This document shows positions 11,403 through 23,288 of a stretch of 64,000 nt of DNA, in pieces. Every line of letters starts with the position of its first letter. Position 1 is the stretch's first letter. The stretch covers positions 22,065,399 through 22,129,398 of the forward strand of contig NC_079206.1 in the NCBI RefSeq assembly GCF_026745355.1, written 5' to 3'. Origin of the DNA: Beta vulgaris subsp. vulgaris. Its lineage: Eukaryota > Streptophyta > Magnoliopsida > Caryophyllales > Amaranthaceae. The notes under the pieces were generated by a model, which saw only the letters and a list, made by a program, of their open reading frames with translations, searched no databases and was not told where the DNA came from. Made by a program: the position numbers and the translations under genes.

Positions 11403-11700
11403 GTAGGGGTGCTAATTGAGCAAATCGATCGCGAGCTGGGGTATGCTTGACTCGACTCGAAAATTGACCGACTCGTGCTTGACTCGACTCGACTCGAAAC
11501 TCGTTGAGCACAAAATTTCCTAGCTCGACTCGTGCTCGATAAAAATTATTGATGCTCGACTCGACTCGAGCTCGTTAAACTCGACTTGAGCTCGTTAAAC
11601 TCGACTCGAGCTCGTTAAACTCGAGCTTGGCTTTGCTCGAGCTCATTAAGCTCAACTCGACTTGGACTAACTATGCTCAACCCAACAGAAACCCATCAAG
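11403..11700 (+). repeat. CTCGAG-rich hAT-type repeat, copy 1
   Basis: Starts near GTAGGGGTGCTAATTGAGC and then carries iterated CTCGACTCGA and a 21-bp unit GAGCTCGTTAAACTCGACT repeated three times at about 11565-11625. Related GAGCTCG-rich stretches occur at 28505-28690 and 61797-62000. The AGGGGTG start resembles hAT termini; the other end was not identified. Confidence 0.5.
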
Positions 11701-11733
11701 CTCAACCCAAACTCTCAAGTGTCATCCTTCCCT

Positions 11734-11853
11734 TTTATAAAGAAAAGAAGCTTTGATTTTTAGTTCTCAATCAATATGGGACTTTTGTTTAAGCCACCAT
11801 GTTTTATAAAGTTAAATAGGCTTTGATGTTTTATCTTTCTACCAATGTGGGAT
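11734..11853 (-). promoter_or_regulatory. two tandem snRNA-type USE+TATA modules
   Basis: On the minus strand, ATCCCACATTG (11843-11853) is followed after 34 bp by TATAAA (11803-11808), and GTCCCATATTG (11772-11782) after 32 bp by TATAAA (11734-11739). The plant upstream sequence element of U-snRNA genes is RTCCCACATCG, set roughly 33-34 bp from the TATA box in Pol II-type genes. The two modules are diverged duplicates about 70 bp apart. No U1, U2, U4 or U5 start is visible downstream; the next sequence is the CTCGAG-rich repeat. They may drive a non-coding transcript of that repeat. Confidence 0.45.
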
Positions 11854-12344
11854 AACTACAAAAATGAAACATTTATTTCAAATTATGTTTTTCTTAATAT
11901 TAAAATGAAATATCCATAACAACCATTCTAATAACAAATACCATTGTTATATATAATATAAATATATCAATTCAAAAAACTAATGAACCTCCAAAAAGAA
12001 CTAATAGTTCAAACAAAACCTATATAGTATTTAATTTAGTTGTCCAAAATCCACCCAGAAGAACTTCAATCTATGCCCTTCCTACCATCCTTGTATCTAC
12101 CTTTCTCCTTTCATCTACCATCTTGTAAATAGAAAAATAATAGTCAATATATATAATAGAAAACAGAATCCATGTAATCAAACACCAAAAGCTCACAAAC
12201 ATTAAACAACATGATTTCACAAGCATCAAACATCATACTTCTAAATCTACATAATAACAAAATAAGTAAAAAAAAAAGTTTTATAAACCATACCTATATA
12301 TGCGCATCGATGACTAATAAAGAGAGTGATATCTCAACAATTAT
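11854..12344. other. AT-rich interval
   Basis: No gene or element end was recognised. It lies between the USE-like modules and the last exon of the CACTA pseudogene and may include its 3' untranslated region. Confidence 0.4.
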
Positions 12345-13740
12345 TTATGCATCACTTGAAAGTGTAGATACCAATACTGCGGCAATCATTTCTGCAGTCA
12401 AGCTAGGGTCTTTTTTCCGTAGTCGCCCAAGTGAAGCAGCAATTGAATCAAGAGTTTCAGGTTCTTCAGGTTCCTTGCTCATATTTTGTAATTTTGAGGC
12501 TTGAGACTCAAATTCATATGATACTCTTTTCATTTCAGCAGCATGAGCTTCTCTTTCCTTTGCAACTTCCTCTCTTTGAGTGATCAAATCTTTTTGCACG
12601 TATGTAGTTACAGCTTTTTTGATAGAGTCAATGACTTCCTCTGGCAATTTTAAAAATGTACTTAATTCTTTATCTTTTTGCATCTTACGGGAAACACCTA
12701 GTCCATGTAATCGTTTTGAACCTGGTGCATTTCCCATTACTTCATCAAATGAATCCTTATGAGATTCACTATTCTGATCATCTTGTAATGCCTCCAGTTC
12801 TCGCATGGCTTGCTACATATATTAAAATACATGGTTAGTAAGCTTAAATAAAATAATCAAATCAATAATATACATAATCATAATACAAGAATAACAAAAT
12901 ACATACTATCTTCTTTTGCGTATCATCATAAGGTCGATCATAAACTTTTCCTTCTTTTCGATGACGTGTCTCTTCAAACATCTCCCTTTTTGATGGTGCC
13001 TTACCTTTTTCACGCAAGTGAGATAACAATGAAAAAAGCAAGATGAAATATGTACAGTTCATTTCATGGTCAATGTAAATATATATTATGCTAAATATGG
13101 TATGTATCTCAAACCATCTTGTCATAACGCATGGCAAATGATACTGGACCAACTGTGTGCATATTGTCAAACAATTTGCTATTTTTCGGAATCTGCAAAC
13201 TTGTTTTCTAACAGCAAAAAAAATATTAGACATGGAAAGAATTCAAATCATAAGAATATATTATGCTTTAAACCTACCTTTGCTGCATTAGTCTCCCAAT
13301 AAGCTAGAAGTGTTTTGAAATGTGCCTCAGGTACTCCCTATGGCGGATGTTTCAATCTCTCTTCATAGCTATCATATGCATAATAATGTAGCTTTTTAAG
13401 CCTATATTTGAATCCTCTCCAGGATTGATCAAGGGTTTCATATACCCACTCTTCAGATTCAGGTGGAAGGATGTACTTGCTCTAAATAAAAAGTTGGTTA
13501 TGTATTAATAAAAAATAAATAAAATCTAGATAACACATAAAACAAATAACACTCACTTTCACATAATCCCATATTTTGTCCTTATTTGGAACTTTTTGCC
13601 AATTTGTGTAAGTTAAAGGGGCCCAATTGTAGTCATATAGTTCCTAAGAATCGAGTAAGCTATTTCCTAGCTTTAAACCTTTGCAGGGACATTTTCAAAC
13701 TTCCACCTAGATGCTCCACACTTAGGACAAGAGAAATGAT
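12345..13740 (-). pseudogene. CACTA (En/Spm) transposase, Transposase_24 type
   Basis: Exon-like blocks on the minus strand follow the TNPA-like Transposase_24 family: 13660-13562 (WQKVPNKDKIWDYVK), 13490-13280 (WVYETLDQSWRGFKYRLKK, then AYWETNAAK), 13210-13070 (TVGPVSFAMRYDKM), 13015-12905 (APSKREMFEETRHRKEGK), and a last exon 12811-12345 with FDEVMGNAPG and a coiled-coil rich in Glu/Lys. A TNP2-like scrap (CPKCGASRWKFE) lies upstream at about 13740-13680, the normal order for CACTA elements. One in-frame TAG (about 13345) and a frameshift near 13170 break it. The role in a live element is DNA binding or accessory transposition. CACTA termini were not found. Confidence 0.8.
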
Positions 13741-13889
13741 AAACGTATAACTAATAGATGCAAAAAAACATCTATCGGGGGTAATATAGTCTTTTCAAAC
13801 ATTAAATTGGATTTGTAACGTTCCACTGAGGAATGGTTCATCCCCGTGTATTCCTAAGTTTGAAATAGAAAAAACAACGCTTAAAAGGT

Positions 13890-16800
13890 ATGATTAGACA
13901 GGGAGGAGACATTTCGGAGAAGAAAATGAAATTGGGAGGAAAAACTTGAAGATTGACGGTGAGAAGAAGCCAAAAAAATCTTCCCCTGAAGAAGAAGAAT
14001 TGAATAATCCACAGCAGAAGCAAAAAAATTACCCTGAAGAAGAAGAATTGAATATTCCACAGCAGAAGAGAATTTTCCCAGCATGTTGGTTTTGGAAATG
14101 GTTGAAGGTAAGTTAAGTTTCGAAATTAATGTGGAAATTCCTTTAATGTTCATAATAAATGTAATTAAAAAAACTATTTTAAGTGTTATTTGAAAATAAA
14201 TGGAAATGGCGGATCTTATGATGAACTCTGTTGCAGTAAGCTGAATCTTAGTTGTTATTGCATGTTAGTGAACATTGAGTTGGTAAATTGAATGTGTTGC
14301 GAAAAATGAGAATCTTGTAGTTGTAAATGAAGATAATTAATTTGAAAAAAATGCTTAGGTGATGAAGGTGGTAATGGTAGGAAGGGGAAGGCCCATCTTA
14401 ATGAGAAGGTAAGTGATATTTTGTGTTGTGAAATATGAATTTGGAATGGTAGCTATAGCACTAAATGATTTATACGGAATCATGTAGGGCAATGAGGGCA
14501 ATGAGGAGGAAGACGGGAGTGAAACATGGCATGATGAAGAAGAGGACGAGGATGACGAAGTAACCTAATATCCCCCTTTATGTTTGTTTATTTAATTAAA
14601 GGATTGTAAAATGTATTGAAGCATTGAATATGATTGTTTTCAAGGTAATTGGACAATCGCGGAAGAGCGGCACAAGGGATAGGCTTCCTGATGAAGTATA
14701 CAGGGTAGTTAGTTTTTGTGGTTGAAGTACGTTGATTTAATTTTATGTGTAGTGAATTGTACTGAATGAGAGATTGCAATGGCAGGTTAATAGGATAAGT
14801 GTTGGCGGAAGGTTGAAGGAGAGTGGGGAAGTGATTGCAAGGCGGGTGCAACTTAACAATAAAAGGGTAAGGGAATGTTTGTTTTAGGCGCATTTTGAAG
14901 CGTAAATGTGTAATTGTGTGCCTACAAACTGTTACTGATAACAGGAAGTAAATTTCAACTGCCGAGTCGAGACATTTGGTCAAATCGTAAAGCAATTTGA
15001 TGAGAGAAAAAAGCGTATGGTGGCTGAAATGGGGTTTGTTGGATTATTGCACTTTGTGGATAAGGGTTTGCCAAGGAATTTATGTTATTGGTTGTGCACA
15101 ATGGTAGATGTGAAGAGGAGGGTACTAGTGTTGAAAGATGGGTTGGAATTCCCTCTATCGAAGATACAAGTCCACTGGGTACTTGGTATCCTCATTGGTC
15201 TGAGGCATGTACCTAAAGTTTGTGAGGACGATGCGATGGAGAATGAAGTTGCAAGACTGTGCGAATCATTTGTTACGCGATGCCCGTCTGGACCTAGGGG
15301 AGTTACGCGGAAGACAATTATGGAAGTTATTGAGGGGCCTTTGGAAGATGACTCAGAATTCAAGAAGGCATTTATGATGATGGAGATGAATGACGTGATA
15401 GCCCCGACAAGTTGTCATCGAATGTCTGTGAAGATGCTCCCAGTTGTAAGTGTTGCAGAGAGGGCAAAAGAATACGATTGGTGTAGTTTTGTGTTGGACC
15501 ATCTTATAAAATGTGTTGGGAATTTTGCGAAAAGGTTTTACGCTGATGGATTTGCGAAATGCTGCCGGTGGTTGCACAATATTTTTGGCGGTATGTTTTG
15601 TTTTATCATATAGGCATTATCTATTATCTAAACCCAGGTATTATTTGACAAAATGTTTTTTCATATAGCCATTATTTATTATGTAAACATAGGTGTTATA
15701 ACCTTGATCGATTGAGGAGGAACCCTGTATCGTGGGGAGTTTTTCCACGAATGAAAGGTTGAACGAAGGAGGATATAAACGTTGCAAAGAAAGATGATAG
15801 GAAAGCATCAGGTGATTATGGTCGCCTCGGGGTAAGTAGTTTATATATATGTATGTGTTTCTTTTTGTTAGTAGCTGGAATAAGATATGTTGTGTTGTGT
15901 TTTTTTTTTTTTGTTAGTAGCTGGAATAAGATATGTTGTGCTTATAAAAATTTGAAGTGTGTGGATGTTGCGTACGGGGAACGTCATCCTTTGGAAGCAA
16001 GGGACAAGATGCCTGAATACTATGAAGTGGATCCCCAGATAATATCTAATTGTAGAACAACACGTAAGAGAAAAGGGGCCTTGAAGGGGAGACGTATAGG
16101 AAACTCTAAATTAAATCCTTATCAGTATAAGTTGCGCAGAGAAGAAGGCAGTAGTAATGGAAGGGAAATGCAAAAGGATGGAAATGCATAAGGTATAGGT
16201 ACGTGTACATCTGCACCAAGATCACCTATATCATTGAGGAGTCACCAACAGTCAGAGGTGGAGGAACCTGATGAATGTTCATCACCATATGCACCCCTAG
16301 GATTAGAGAATGTTAATGTAAATGGGAATTTGCTATTGAATGTGTGTGCATTTGGAGACTCAAGTAGTAATAATACTCTGACAGGTTCCATGGAAGCACA
16401 AGTGGAAGCACAACTAGAGAAGGTGGTGGGTGAGTGTAAGTATGGTTCGGTAATAATGGAGGCACCCATTTTAGGTATGACAGTATTAGAGGGTTCGAAG
16501 TATAGTTGGAGGAAAATGAAGGAGGTTGAAGAAATAAGTGAAGATGAAGATAATGAAAGGAGGTCTTGTTCTAATGAAGGAGGTAATGCGAATGCGAATT
16601 CGGATGGAGAATCGCAAGTAGTGACCGAATTGGTTGGAGAACGAAGCCGTAAACATAGGAAGACAAAGACATCGGTTGTTTTAAGTGAGGAGTACGAGCA
16701 GACGTGGCGTCCGAAGGCAACCAACAAGGACAAATTATTTGATCTGATGTCGAAATGTAAGTAAGTTGTACTACAAGTTGATGAGATCCAATTATTTTTC

Positions 16801-18012
16801 AAAGTATTACATTGAATTATTTGTTAATGTAATATTGCCGGGGAAATCTAATTATAATTGATGTTGATGGGAACTACGCGACATTGAGTTGTTGCAGATC
16901 ATTATCTCAGGCCCGTGGCCGATTAGATGACAATGTAAGTCTCCTGCTAAATGCCAAACATATCAGTGTACATCCTTTAAATGACGATTTTATGTTGGTC
17001 TGGTCTGGTGTTCTCTGTGTAGTATGTTCGAGTTGTTGCATGTCTTTATGTGAAAGTGTGGGGGCGGCGATTTGGAAGTAGAAGCAGGAGGTTGATGCTG
17101 GATCCGACATTTGCGGTCAGTTCTTGTGGTTAGTTATTTTAATAACAACAAAGATGCAAGTAACTCATTAATACATAATTGTTTTTTCCATGTAGATAAG
17201 AGTGCTGCAAGTAGAAGGAGATAGCTGGGAAAGGGTCGATAGGATTATCCAGTCGTGCATCAAGAACACGGAAGTTGCGTCATCTGTTAGGATAAGTGTG
17301 GTATGTACAATGTCATTACCCTTTGACAACGAACAATATGGAATATTGAAAAGTAAACTCAATTTCAGGTTTTTGTCCCTGTTATTGAAGAAGGTCATTG
17401 GTGGTGTGCCGCCTTCTCGGTAAACAGGGAAGAGGTGATGATCATAGACTCCTTGGAAACAAAAAAAGTTGTACACCTGCATCACCTATCACTAGAGAAA
17501 TTGGTACACCTGATTTATGTATTATGGTAATAATTTGAAATATACATTATGCATTATGCAATATACTAATATATGTGGACAGTGCTACGCGATGGACCGG
17601 TATTTTAGTGTTGTCGACAGTTCCTGGGAGATTGGGAACGTGAGCAGATGGCCGCGTTCGACGCTGAAAATGAAGCAGCAGTCGGACTTGTAAGTTTATC
17701 TTAATTAGATTATGATGGGAGTCATTGATGTAAAATAATAATTTATATTATGTTGTATGTTAGGCATAGCTCCGGAGTTTACACGTTGTTAGCTATCAAG
17801 CACAATGCTGATCGTTTTGTCGAGACTGTACACTTGGTAATGTTCCGTTAATTTGTACATACATTCAACTAATAGAGGAGGTTTCCGTTAATTTATTATG
17901 AAATGGACAGGGAAACATTGTGGAAGAGCGTAAATGGTTGCTATGTGAGGATGTCATGTGCGACTTCAACGAGGCCCGCGAAAGTGTGAAGGCTTTGATG
18001 TCATCTTTGTGA
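13890..18012 (+). pseudogene. Ulp1-like (C48) protease, element A
   Basis: Many small exons, matched to the copy in element B. N-terminal acidic exons (two SPEEEELN-type repeats at 13985-14080; EEDEDDEV near 14550); a conserved plant domain at 14945-15597 (FDERKKRMVAEMGFVGLL, GLEFPLSKIQVHWVLGI); a linker (16000-16763); and the peptidase at about 16896-18012. The catalytic His is in GHWWCAAF (17396-17398) and the Asp in IIDS (17447-17449). The nucleophile Cys is replaced by Ser (HSSGVY, codon 17771-17773; element B has HSCGVH). An in-frame TGA occurs in the exon around 15760 where B reads through. The family cleaves SUMO or SUMO conjugates. Kaonashi-type Mutator elements are known to carry such genes. 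The Cys-to-Ser change suggests a catalytically dead, perhaps SUMO-binding, product. No convincing start codon was found in the first exon. Confidence 0.85.
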
Positions 18013-18362
18013 AGGATGTGCTTTACTGTGGAGTTCAGTATCATTGAGCTTTGTGTGCCAGCTTTTAGAGTCTTGGACATTCGGTTGGGTTGGGCTTAGT
18101 TTAGTTATGATTTGTATAGTTTTGAACATTGGGATTGGGGGTATTGTTAGGCAGTTACTTTGAGTTAAGTTTCCTTGGGCTTTCTTTGGCAGCTTTATAG
18201 TCTTGTACATTGGGCATTGGGTTGGGCTAGTGTTTTGCATGGCAGTGAAGTAAATATATGATATTATATTTTTGTTATGATATTTATGAATCCATGTTTT
18301 GCATTGGGTTATGAATACATGAAACTAGTTATGAAGTAAAGTAATGGATTCATGAAAACAAT

Positions 18363-18800
18363 TTATGAATCGAAAAAAACACAATTTATCACTCCATGAA
18401 CACAATGTATGAAACCATGAACACCATGTATGAATCCATGAACACAATTTATGAATTCATGAACACAATTTGTGAATCCATGAATACAATTTGAGAATCC
18501 ATGAACACCATTTATGAATACGCAATTTATTAATCCATGAACACAATTTGTGAATCCCATGAACACAATTTATGAATCCATGAACACAATTTGTGAATTC
18601 ATGAACACAATTTGTGAATTCAAGAACACAATTTGAGAATCCATGAACACAATTTATGAATCCATGAACACAATTTATGAATATGTGTGAACCCAATCCA
18701 TGAATACAATGTATGAATCCATGAACAAATTTTATGAATCTGTGAACAAAGTTTATGAATCCATGAACACAATTTTAGAATCAGGTGAAGGCAGTTTATG
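18363..18800. repeat. minisatellite, about 21-bp unit
   Basis: About twenty imperfect copies of a unit like ATGAATCCATGAACACAATT fill the gap after the Ulp1-like gene. The short open frames on both strands (FINCVHGF-type repeats) are by-products of the repeat. Followed by an AAT-rich run (18810-18860) and a three-fold 40-bp motif with GTCGTTC and GACGACGAC at 18880-19015. Confidence 0.9.
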
Positions 18801-19170
18801 AATCCATGAAATAATAATAATACTAAATAATAATACTAATAATAATCATAATAAAATGGATGTCATCACAACAAACTAGTTACAAAATATAGTTAGAAAA
18901 TAGTCGTTCGGCAATGACGACAAACTTGTTAGAAAATAGTCGTTCCATGACGACGACGACAAAGTAGTTACTAAATACTCGTTCGTGTTCCACGACGACG
19001 ACAAAGTTGTTGTTCCACATCCAATTTGATAACCCGATTTGTCTTCACGTTGTTCCTGCGAAAAGCCTCTTCCTCATACAGGTGTTCCGTTTAGACTACA
19101 ATAGTGCAACTATTAGTCACATTTATTACATTAATGACAATGGAAATCAAATGGAGTTGGTTTTAAAAGA

Positions 19171-20193
19171 TTATAGACAATAATGACAATGGAAATAAAA
19201 TGGAGTAGTAACTATCAAACGTACCTGAACATCACCCACGAATTGCGCGTGGGCGCCACCCTCAGCCATGCGGACATCCACATTAACGTCGTTTCCACAC
19301 CACATCACAGCCATCCCCCCACAAATGCCGACGCCGTTGACGCACTCAAACTTCATGGATGTGCCTAGTAGTGCATGAACCTCCGCAAACTCATGCTGCG
19401 TCACCCTTGTTTCTAGTAGAACCATGACCACCGGTTGATGAACACCGAAGATAGTCCAGAAATGAGATACGAAACTAGGCCTCGCACAACCCCTGACACT
19501 CCAAATTAAAAGTGGGGTGTGTGGGGATAAAGGGTTAAGTTCACTTATGCCCCCCCTTAGTCGGACCATAGTGAAGTGCCACTCCTCCTCTCTCCTAACG
19601 CGCGTATCAGAAAACATGGTTATCCGTATGTGTGACATTGGGGCCATGATGTGCATCACATGAAGGTTGTGTACATAACTGGCCATGAGAACTTGAACGA
19701 CCTGAGTTCTCATCAAGTATATGAAACCTGAATCAGGAATTGTGAATTTTGGGTCCACAATGTACCTAGCAAAATCAGGCACAATCTTTTTACTTCCTTC
19801 ATCATCTAGCCTGCATATACTCCAATCTATGAACACATTGAATGCATCTGGTACCTTAATAAGATCACTTATGTTAGGTAGGTGGCCAATCCTGGCCGGA
19901 GTCTATGCTTCTTGCATCTTCAGGGGACTGTATAAAGTGCAATCAGGATGATCACGTCGAGGATTGCGTATGATCTTCCTCAGTTTCCACGGGGTGGCAT
20001 TAACTTCCCCAAAGTAGGAGTTATCCCTCCAATAATTAATTTTGTTGAAATCTAATTCCGGCTTTCCTATGGGTGGGGGGATGGCATATATGGTGGACCT
20101 AGTTGAACATTCGGTGAAGGACCACCCTGTTGGTGGTTCGATGATGGGGAAATGTTTGCATATTCTGCCATGAGGGAGTTTGAAGATAAACAA
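19171..20193 (-). pseudogene. endonuclease-like domain protein, element A
   Basis: One frame from 20193 to 19171 interrupted by a single TAG near 19904. The N-terminal 200 residues are unfamiliar. The C-terminal part has the start of an endonuclease/exonuclease/phosphatase fold as in LINE endonucleases: a W-x-RG block (LLIWSVRGCARPSF), then VVMVLLETRV, then GICGGMAVMW. The domain stops shortly after, at a good splice-donor-like site (CAG/GTACGT near 19226), so only the N-terminal half is visible. Element B has a counterpart at 49496-50344 that ends at the same point. The full DNase catalytic set is therefore absent from what is seen. The function is unknown. Confidence 0.6.
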
Positions 20194-20545
20194 GGTAATA
20201 CGTTTATTGTGGGCATAAAGAAGGATTTACTATGGAGCAATAAGGTAGTAAGTTTATTTGCAGTTAGATATTACTATGGAGTAATATATAATAATATTAC
20301 ACACTTGTTTGCAGCGCACGAGTAATACTATGTTGAAGTTATAAGAAAATGTAGTCACCGTGTACAAGGTGAAAGAAATTGTGTTCACGAAATATATAAA
20401 GTTGTTTAACTATCAGTTATGAGTGCTGGAAAGTAGTGAACAATGAATGAAATAACTTAAGAAAATAACCGGGACGTAAATTATTTCTAATGAATGAAGA
20501 ATCCATATTATTTCTAATAAATTATTTGTTACTAGCATGAATAAT

Positions 20546-20773
20546 ACAATGAAGTAATGTGTAAAAGTGTACGCAAGTTTAGCTTATATATCATTACTAT
20601 TATTAATGGAAGTTAAAGTTTGTAAATTAGTTCTAATGCATACAATGAAGTAATGTGTAAAAGTGTACGCAAGTTTAGCATATATATCATTACTATTATT
20701 AAAGGAAGTTAAAGTTTGTAAATTAGTTCTAATGCATACAATGAAGTAATGTGTAAAAGTGTACGCAAGTATG
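20546..20773. repeat. 96-bp tandem repeat, 2.4 copies
   Basis: Copies start at 20546, 20642 and 20738 with ACAATGAAGTAATGTGT and are nearly identical, so the array is young. The rest of 20194-21077 is AT-rich and has no recognisable gene. Confidence 0.9.
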
Positions 20774-21077
20774 TAGCCTTTACATAACATGCAAACATTA
20801 TAAGGATAATGTGAATGTAATCACAACAAAAGTAAAATAAGAACACAATTATATTGCATAAAACATTCATTTACAAAGTTAAAAAGTACACTATTGATCT
20901 AACAAACGCTTACGATTATACACAAAACTTATATTCATGTAATAAACTAACTTATATTAAACTACATACAACTTATATTAAAGTAATCAACTAACTTAAC
21001 AAACTTAACAAACTACATACAACTTATATTCATGTAATAAAAACTAACTTATTTTAAACGCATTTATTCTTGTTCTT

Positions 21078-21623
21078 CTAGTTCGTTCCCTCGTCGTCTA
21101 AATCGGTTTCCTTCCTCTTGTTCTTCTTGCTCGTTCCCTCGTCGGAATCGGTACATTTCCTTTTCTTCTTATTGCTCGTTCCCTCGTCGGAATTGGTACA
21201 CTTCCTTTTGTTCTTCTTGCTCGTTCCCTCGTCCGATTTTGGAAACATGTCTTCCCCAAAAAGAAGAGGAAACCCGTCAAGGAAGTCTGCCCAGTCAATG
21301 AACAATCTAGCGTACAAAGAGACGGCATTAAAAAAAATAATGTCCCGTGCCGTCTCGGCCCTTGTATTCATCATATTCTTGTACCATGCAGATTCTTCAA
21401 GGAACTCATCACTGTACAACCTCCATAGCCTGCATGTACCACGAATTGCGTCTCTTGAATACGCGGAACACCTTTCAAAAATTTCATGTATCATGATGTG
21501 TTCAATTGACACCAAAGGATGGCGAGGGTTTTCTGCATCAGCATTTTCATTATCTTCCGCAACATTTCTATGTTCTTCGTTTTCTCCCTCCATATTCCTC
21601 TCTTGTTTGTTTTCTCCCTCCAT
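21078..21623 (-). CDS. F-box-like protein with Lys-rich repeats, element A
   Basis: 181 residues, uninterrupted. Residues about 34-75 (HPLVSIEHIMIHEIFERC ... GTCRLWRLYSDEF) have the spacing of an F-box: a hydrophobic helix, a variable loop, then a Cys-x-x-Trp-Arg helix. A second conserved block DFLDGFPLLFGEDMFP (about 113-130) is shared by family copies in element B. The tail has three repeats of SDEGTSKKNKRK, probably nuclear-localising. An N-terminal MEGENKQERN duplication is present. If the F-box reading is right, the protein could bind SKP1 and enter an SCF ubiquitin ligase; that is inference from a short motif. It is the only intact gene in element A. Confidence 0.6.
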   Translation of the reverse strand: MEGENKQERNMEGENEEHRNVAEDNENADAENPRHPLVSIEHIMIHEIFERCSAYSRDAIRGTCRLWRLYSDEFLEESAWYKNMMNTRAETARDIIFFNAVSLYARLFIDWADFLDGFPLLFGEDMFPKSDEGTSKKNKRKCTNSDEGTSNKKKRKCTDSDEGTSKKNKRKETDLDDEGTN

Positions 21624-21702
21624 ATTTCTTTCTTGTTTGTTTTCTCCCTCTTAAATTTTTTCTTCTCAGTGTATGTCAATTATGAATAACTACTGATTAT
21701 TT

Positions 21703-21751
21703 TGCCGTATTTATACACAACATAATTGTGTCTTTTCAATTGTGCCCTTTA
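21703..21751 (-). promoter_or_regulatory. conserved promoter of F-box-like gene
   Basis: On the minus strand a TATA box (TGTATAAATACGGC) lies at 21700-21713, about 85 bp upstream of the ATG. Just further upstream is TCTTTTCAATTGTGCCCTTT (plus-strand reading, about 21730-21749), identical before the F-box-like gene of element B, where it occurs twice. The identity far exceeds the background around it, which suggests a functional control element. Confidence 0.55.
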
Positions 21752-21784
21752 GTTTTGATGTAGTGTGACTGTTCACTTCCCATG

Positions 21785-21882
21785 GGGTTTATATTAACTA
21801 TATTGTGCCTCTTCATAATTAAACTCTAATTGGGGTTTATGTTAACTATACTGTGCCTCTTCATAATTAAACTCTAATTTAA
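21785..21882. repeat. tandem duplication in F-box-like promoter region
   Basis: A unit of about 55 bp (GGGGTTTATATTAACTATAT, then a TGTGCCTCTTCATAATTAA block) is present twice with few differences. The TGCCTCTTCATAATTAA block also occurs upstream of the element B gene near 48108-48135. Confidence 0.7.
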
Positions 21883-22189
21883 TTTTAAACAAACAGTTAT
21901 TGTATATAATTTGGAAGAGGAGGAACAATTATTATGCGTCTGTGAACACTATTTCTGAACCAGTCAACACTATTTTTAAACAAACCAGTCAACATGTAAA
22001 CCATTTTGAATCCCTTTAAACATGATTTTTGAATCCGTGAACAATATCTATGAATCTATGACAATGATTATGAATGTAAAACATTATTTATGAATCCGTG
22101 AACATTTAATATTCAAAACGTAAAAAGTGAATAGACTGGTAACAAATCAATACATGTGTCCTAATAACATTAGCACACACAACTCCTAT

Positions 22190-22420
22190 GTAAAGATACT
22201 GAACAACCTTTTTATTATCCTGAACACAATTTTTATATTATTGAACAACCTTTTTATTATCCTGAACACAATTTTCATATTATTGAACAACCTTTTTATG
22301 ATCTCGAACACTATTTGCATATTATTGAACCTTTTTATGATCCTAAACACTATTGTCATATTATTGAACAACCTTTTTATGATCCTGCATAATATTTTAA
22401 TATTATTGAACCGTTGCCAA
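22190..22420. repeat. minisatellite, about 44-bp unit
   Basis: Diverged tandem copies of a TATTATTGAACAACCTTTTTAT unit, about five copies. The small open frames on both strands only reflect the repeat. 21900-22190 is AT-rich without a gene. Confidence 0.85.
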
Positions 22421-22531
22421 TTAAATAATCATAATGTCCTTGTAATGTAACCGTAGCCAATTAAATAATCCCCATTATTTTCCAAAACTGCTTAATTGGA
22501 AAGCATAGTTTTGAGGGTTTACGAATAAGAA

Positions 22532-23091
22532 ATGGATAGCAAAGGATCAACTTCAAGCACCCGTACGTGGAGGTCCTCCGCAAAATCAACCGTATATTGC
22601 AATCACAATACTACAGCCGTCCTCAGAGTGACAAAAAAATTGGGTGCTAATGCCGGACGGAAATTTTATGGTTGTCCCCTTTGGCCGGTGAGATACGAAA
22701 TTTTGTTTTAATTTTTTATTATTACTATTTTATTTTTTCTTTAATATTGTGATCCATACTTTTCTGATTAGAATGACGGCGAGTGTGGATTCTTCAAATG
22801 GGCGGACGACGACCATGTGGAGACTGTATGTATCGGCGTTGGAGATGGAACTACAAGCAGCTGCAATTGCATTAAAGGCGTTGAACGAAGAGAAGGAGGT
22901 TATGCAGAAGTGAATTACAGAATTGCAGAAGAATAATGAAGATTTGTTGGAGTCCAATATAAATTTGAAGAATGAAATAACACAGTTAAGGATCGAAGTC
23001 CTAAAATGTGGCAGATCTGAGAAATCCGCTAATTTTGCTTTTTTTCATTTCCTGGGTTGTATTTGCCATTGTACTTTACGTGAAGGAGTAA
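22532..23091 (+). pseudogene. GRF zinc-finger / coiled-coil / membrane-anchor protein, element A
   Basis: Exon 1 (22532 to about 22689) encodes a Ser-rich start and the first half of a GRF zinc finger (CNHNTTAVLRVT ... GRKFYGCPLWP). After a short intron, exon 2 gives ECGFFKW, completing the finger. A frameshift follows, then a coiled coil (ELQAAAIALKALNEEKEV, one TGA, then Leu-rich heptads) and, in another frame, a C-terminal hydrophobic helix (LILLFFISWVVFAIVLYVKE) before the stop at 23089-23091. The intact homologue at 45120-45652 shows the same layout. GRF fingers bind single-stranded DNA or DNA-repair enzymes in other proteins. The membrane tail suggests anchoring to a membrane such as the ER or nuclear envelope. 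Confidence 0.75.
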
Positions 23092-23230
23092 ATGCAAGCA
23101 ATGTAATCGACAGTATCAATATTACTTTATGGCATTGAAATATTATCTTAGACTTATTTATGTTATGACTAAGTTGAGCCAACAACCACTGAAGTTAGGA
23201 GTTATTAGCCTTAAATGCATTAACCATGTC

Positions 23231-23238
23231 TATAAAAA
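23231..23238 (+). promoter_or_regulatory. TATA box of SUMO-like gene, element A
   Basis: TCTATAAAAAGG lies about 55 bp before the ATG at 23289. The preceding TTAAATGCATTAACCATG resembles the sequence before the TATA box of the element B gene (CATTAAATGC at about 45810). Confidence 0.5.
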
Positions 23239-23288
23239 GGGGTGCCAGGAAATTTAATCCAGACAAATGAACTAATGTTTTAATAACA

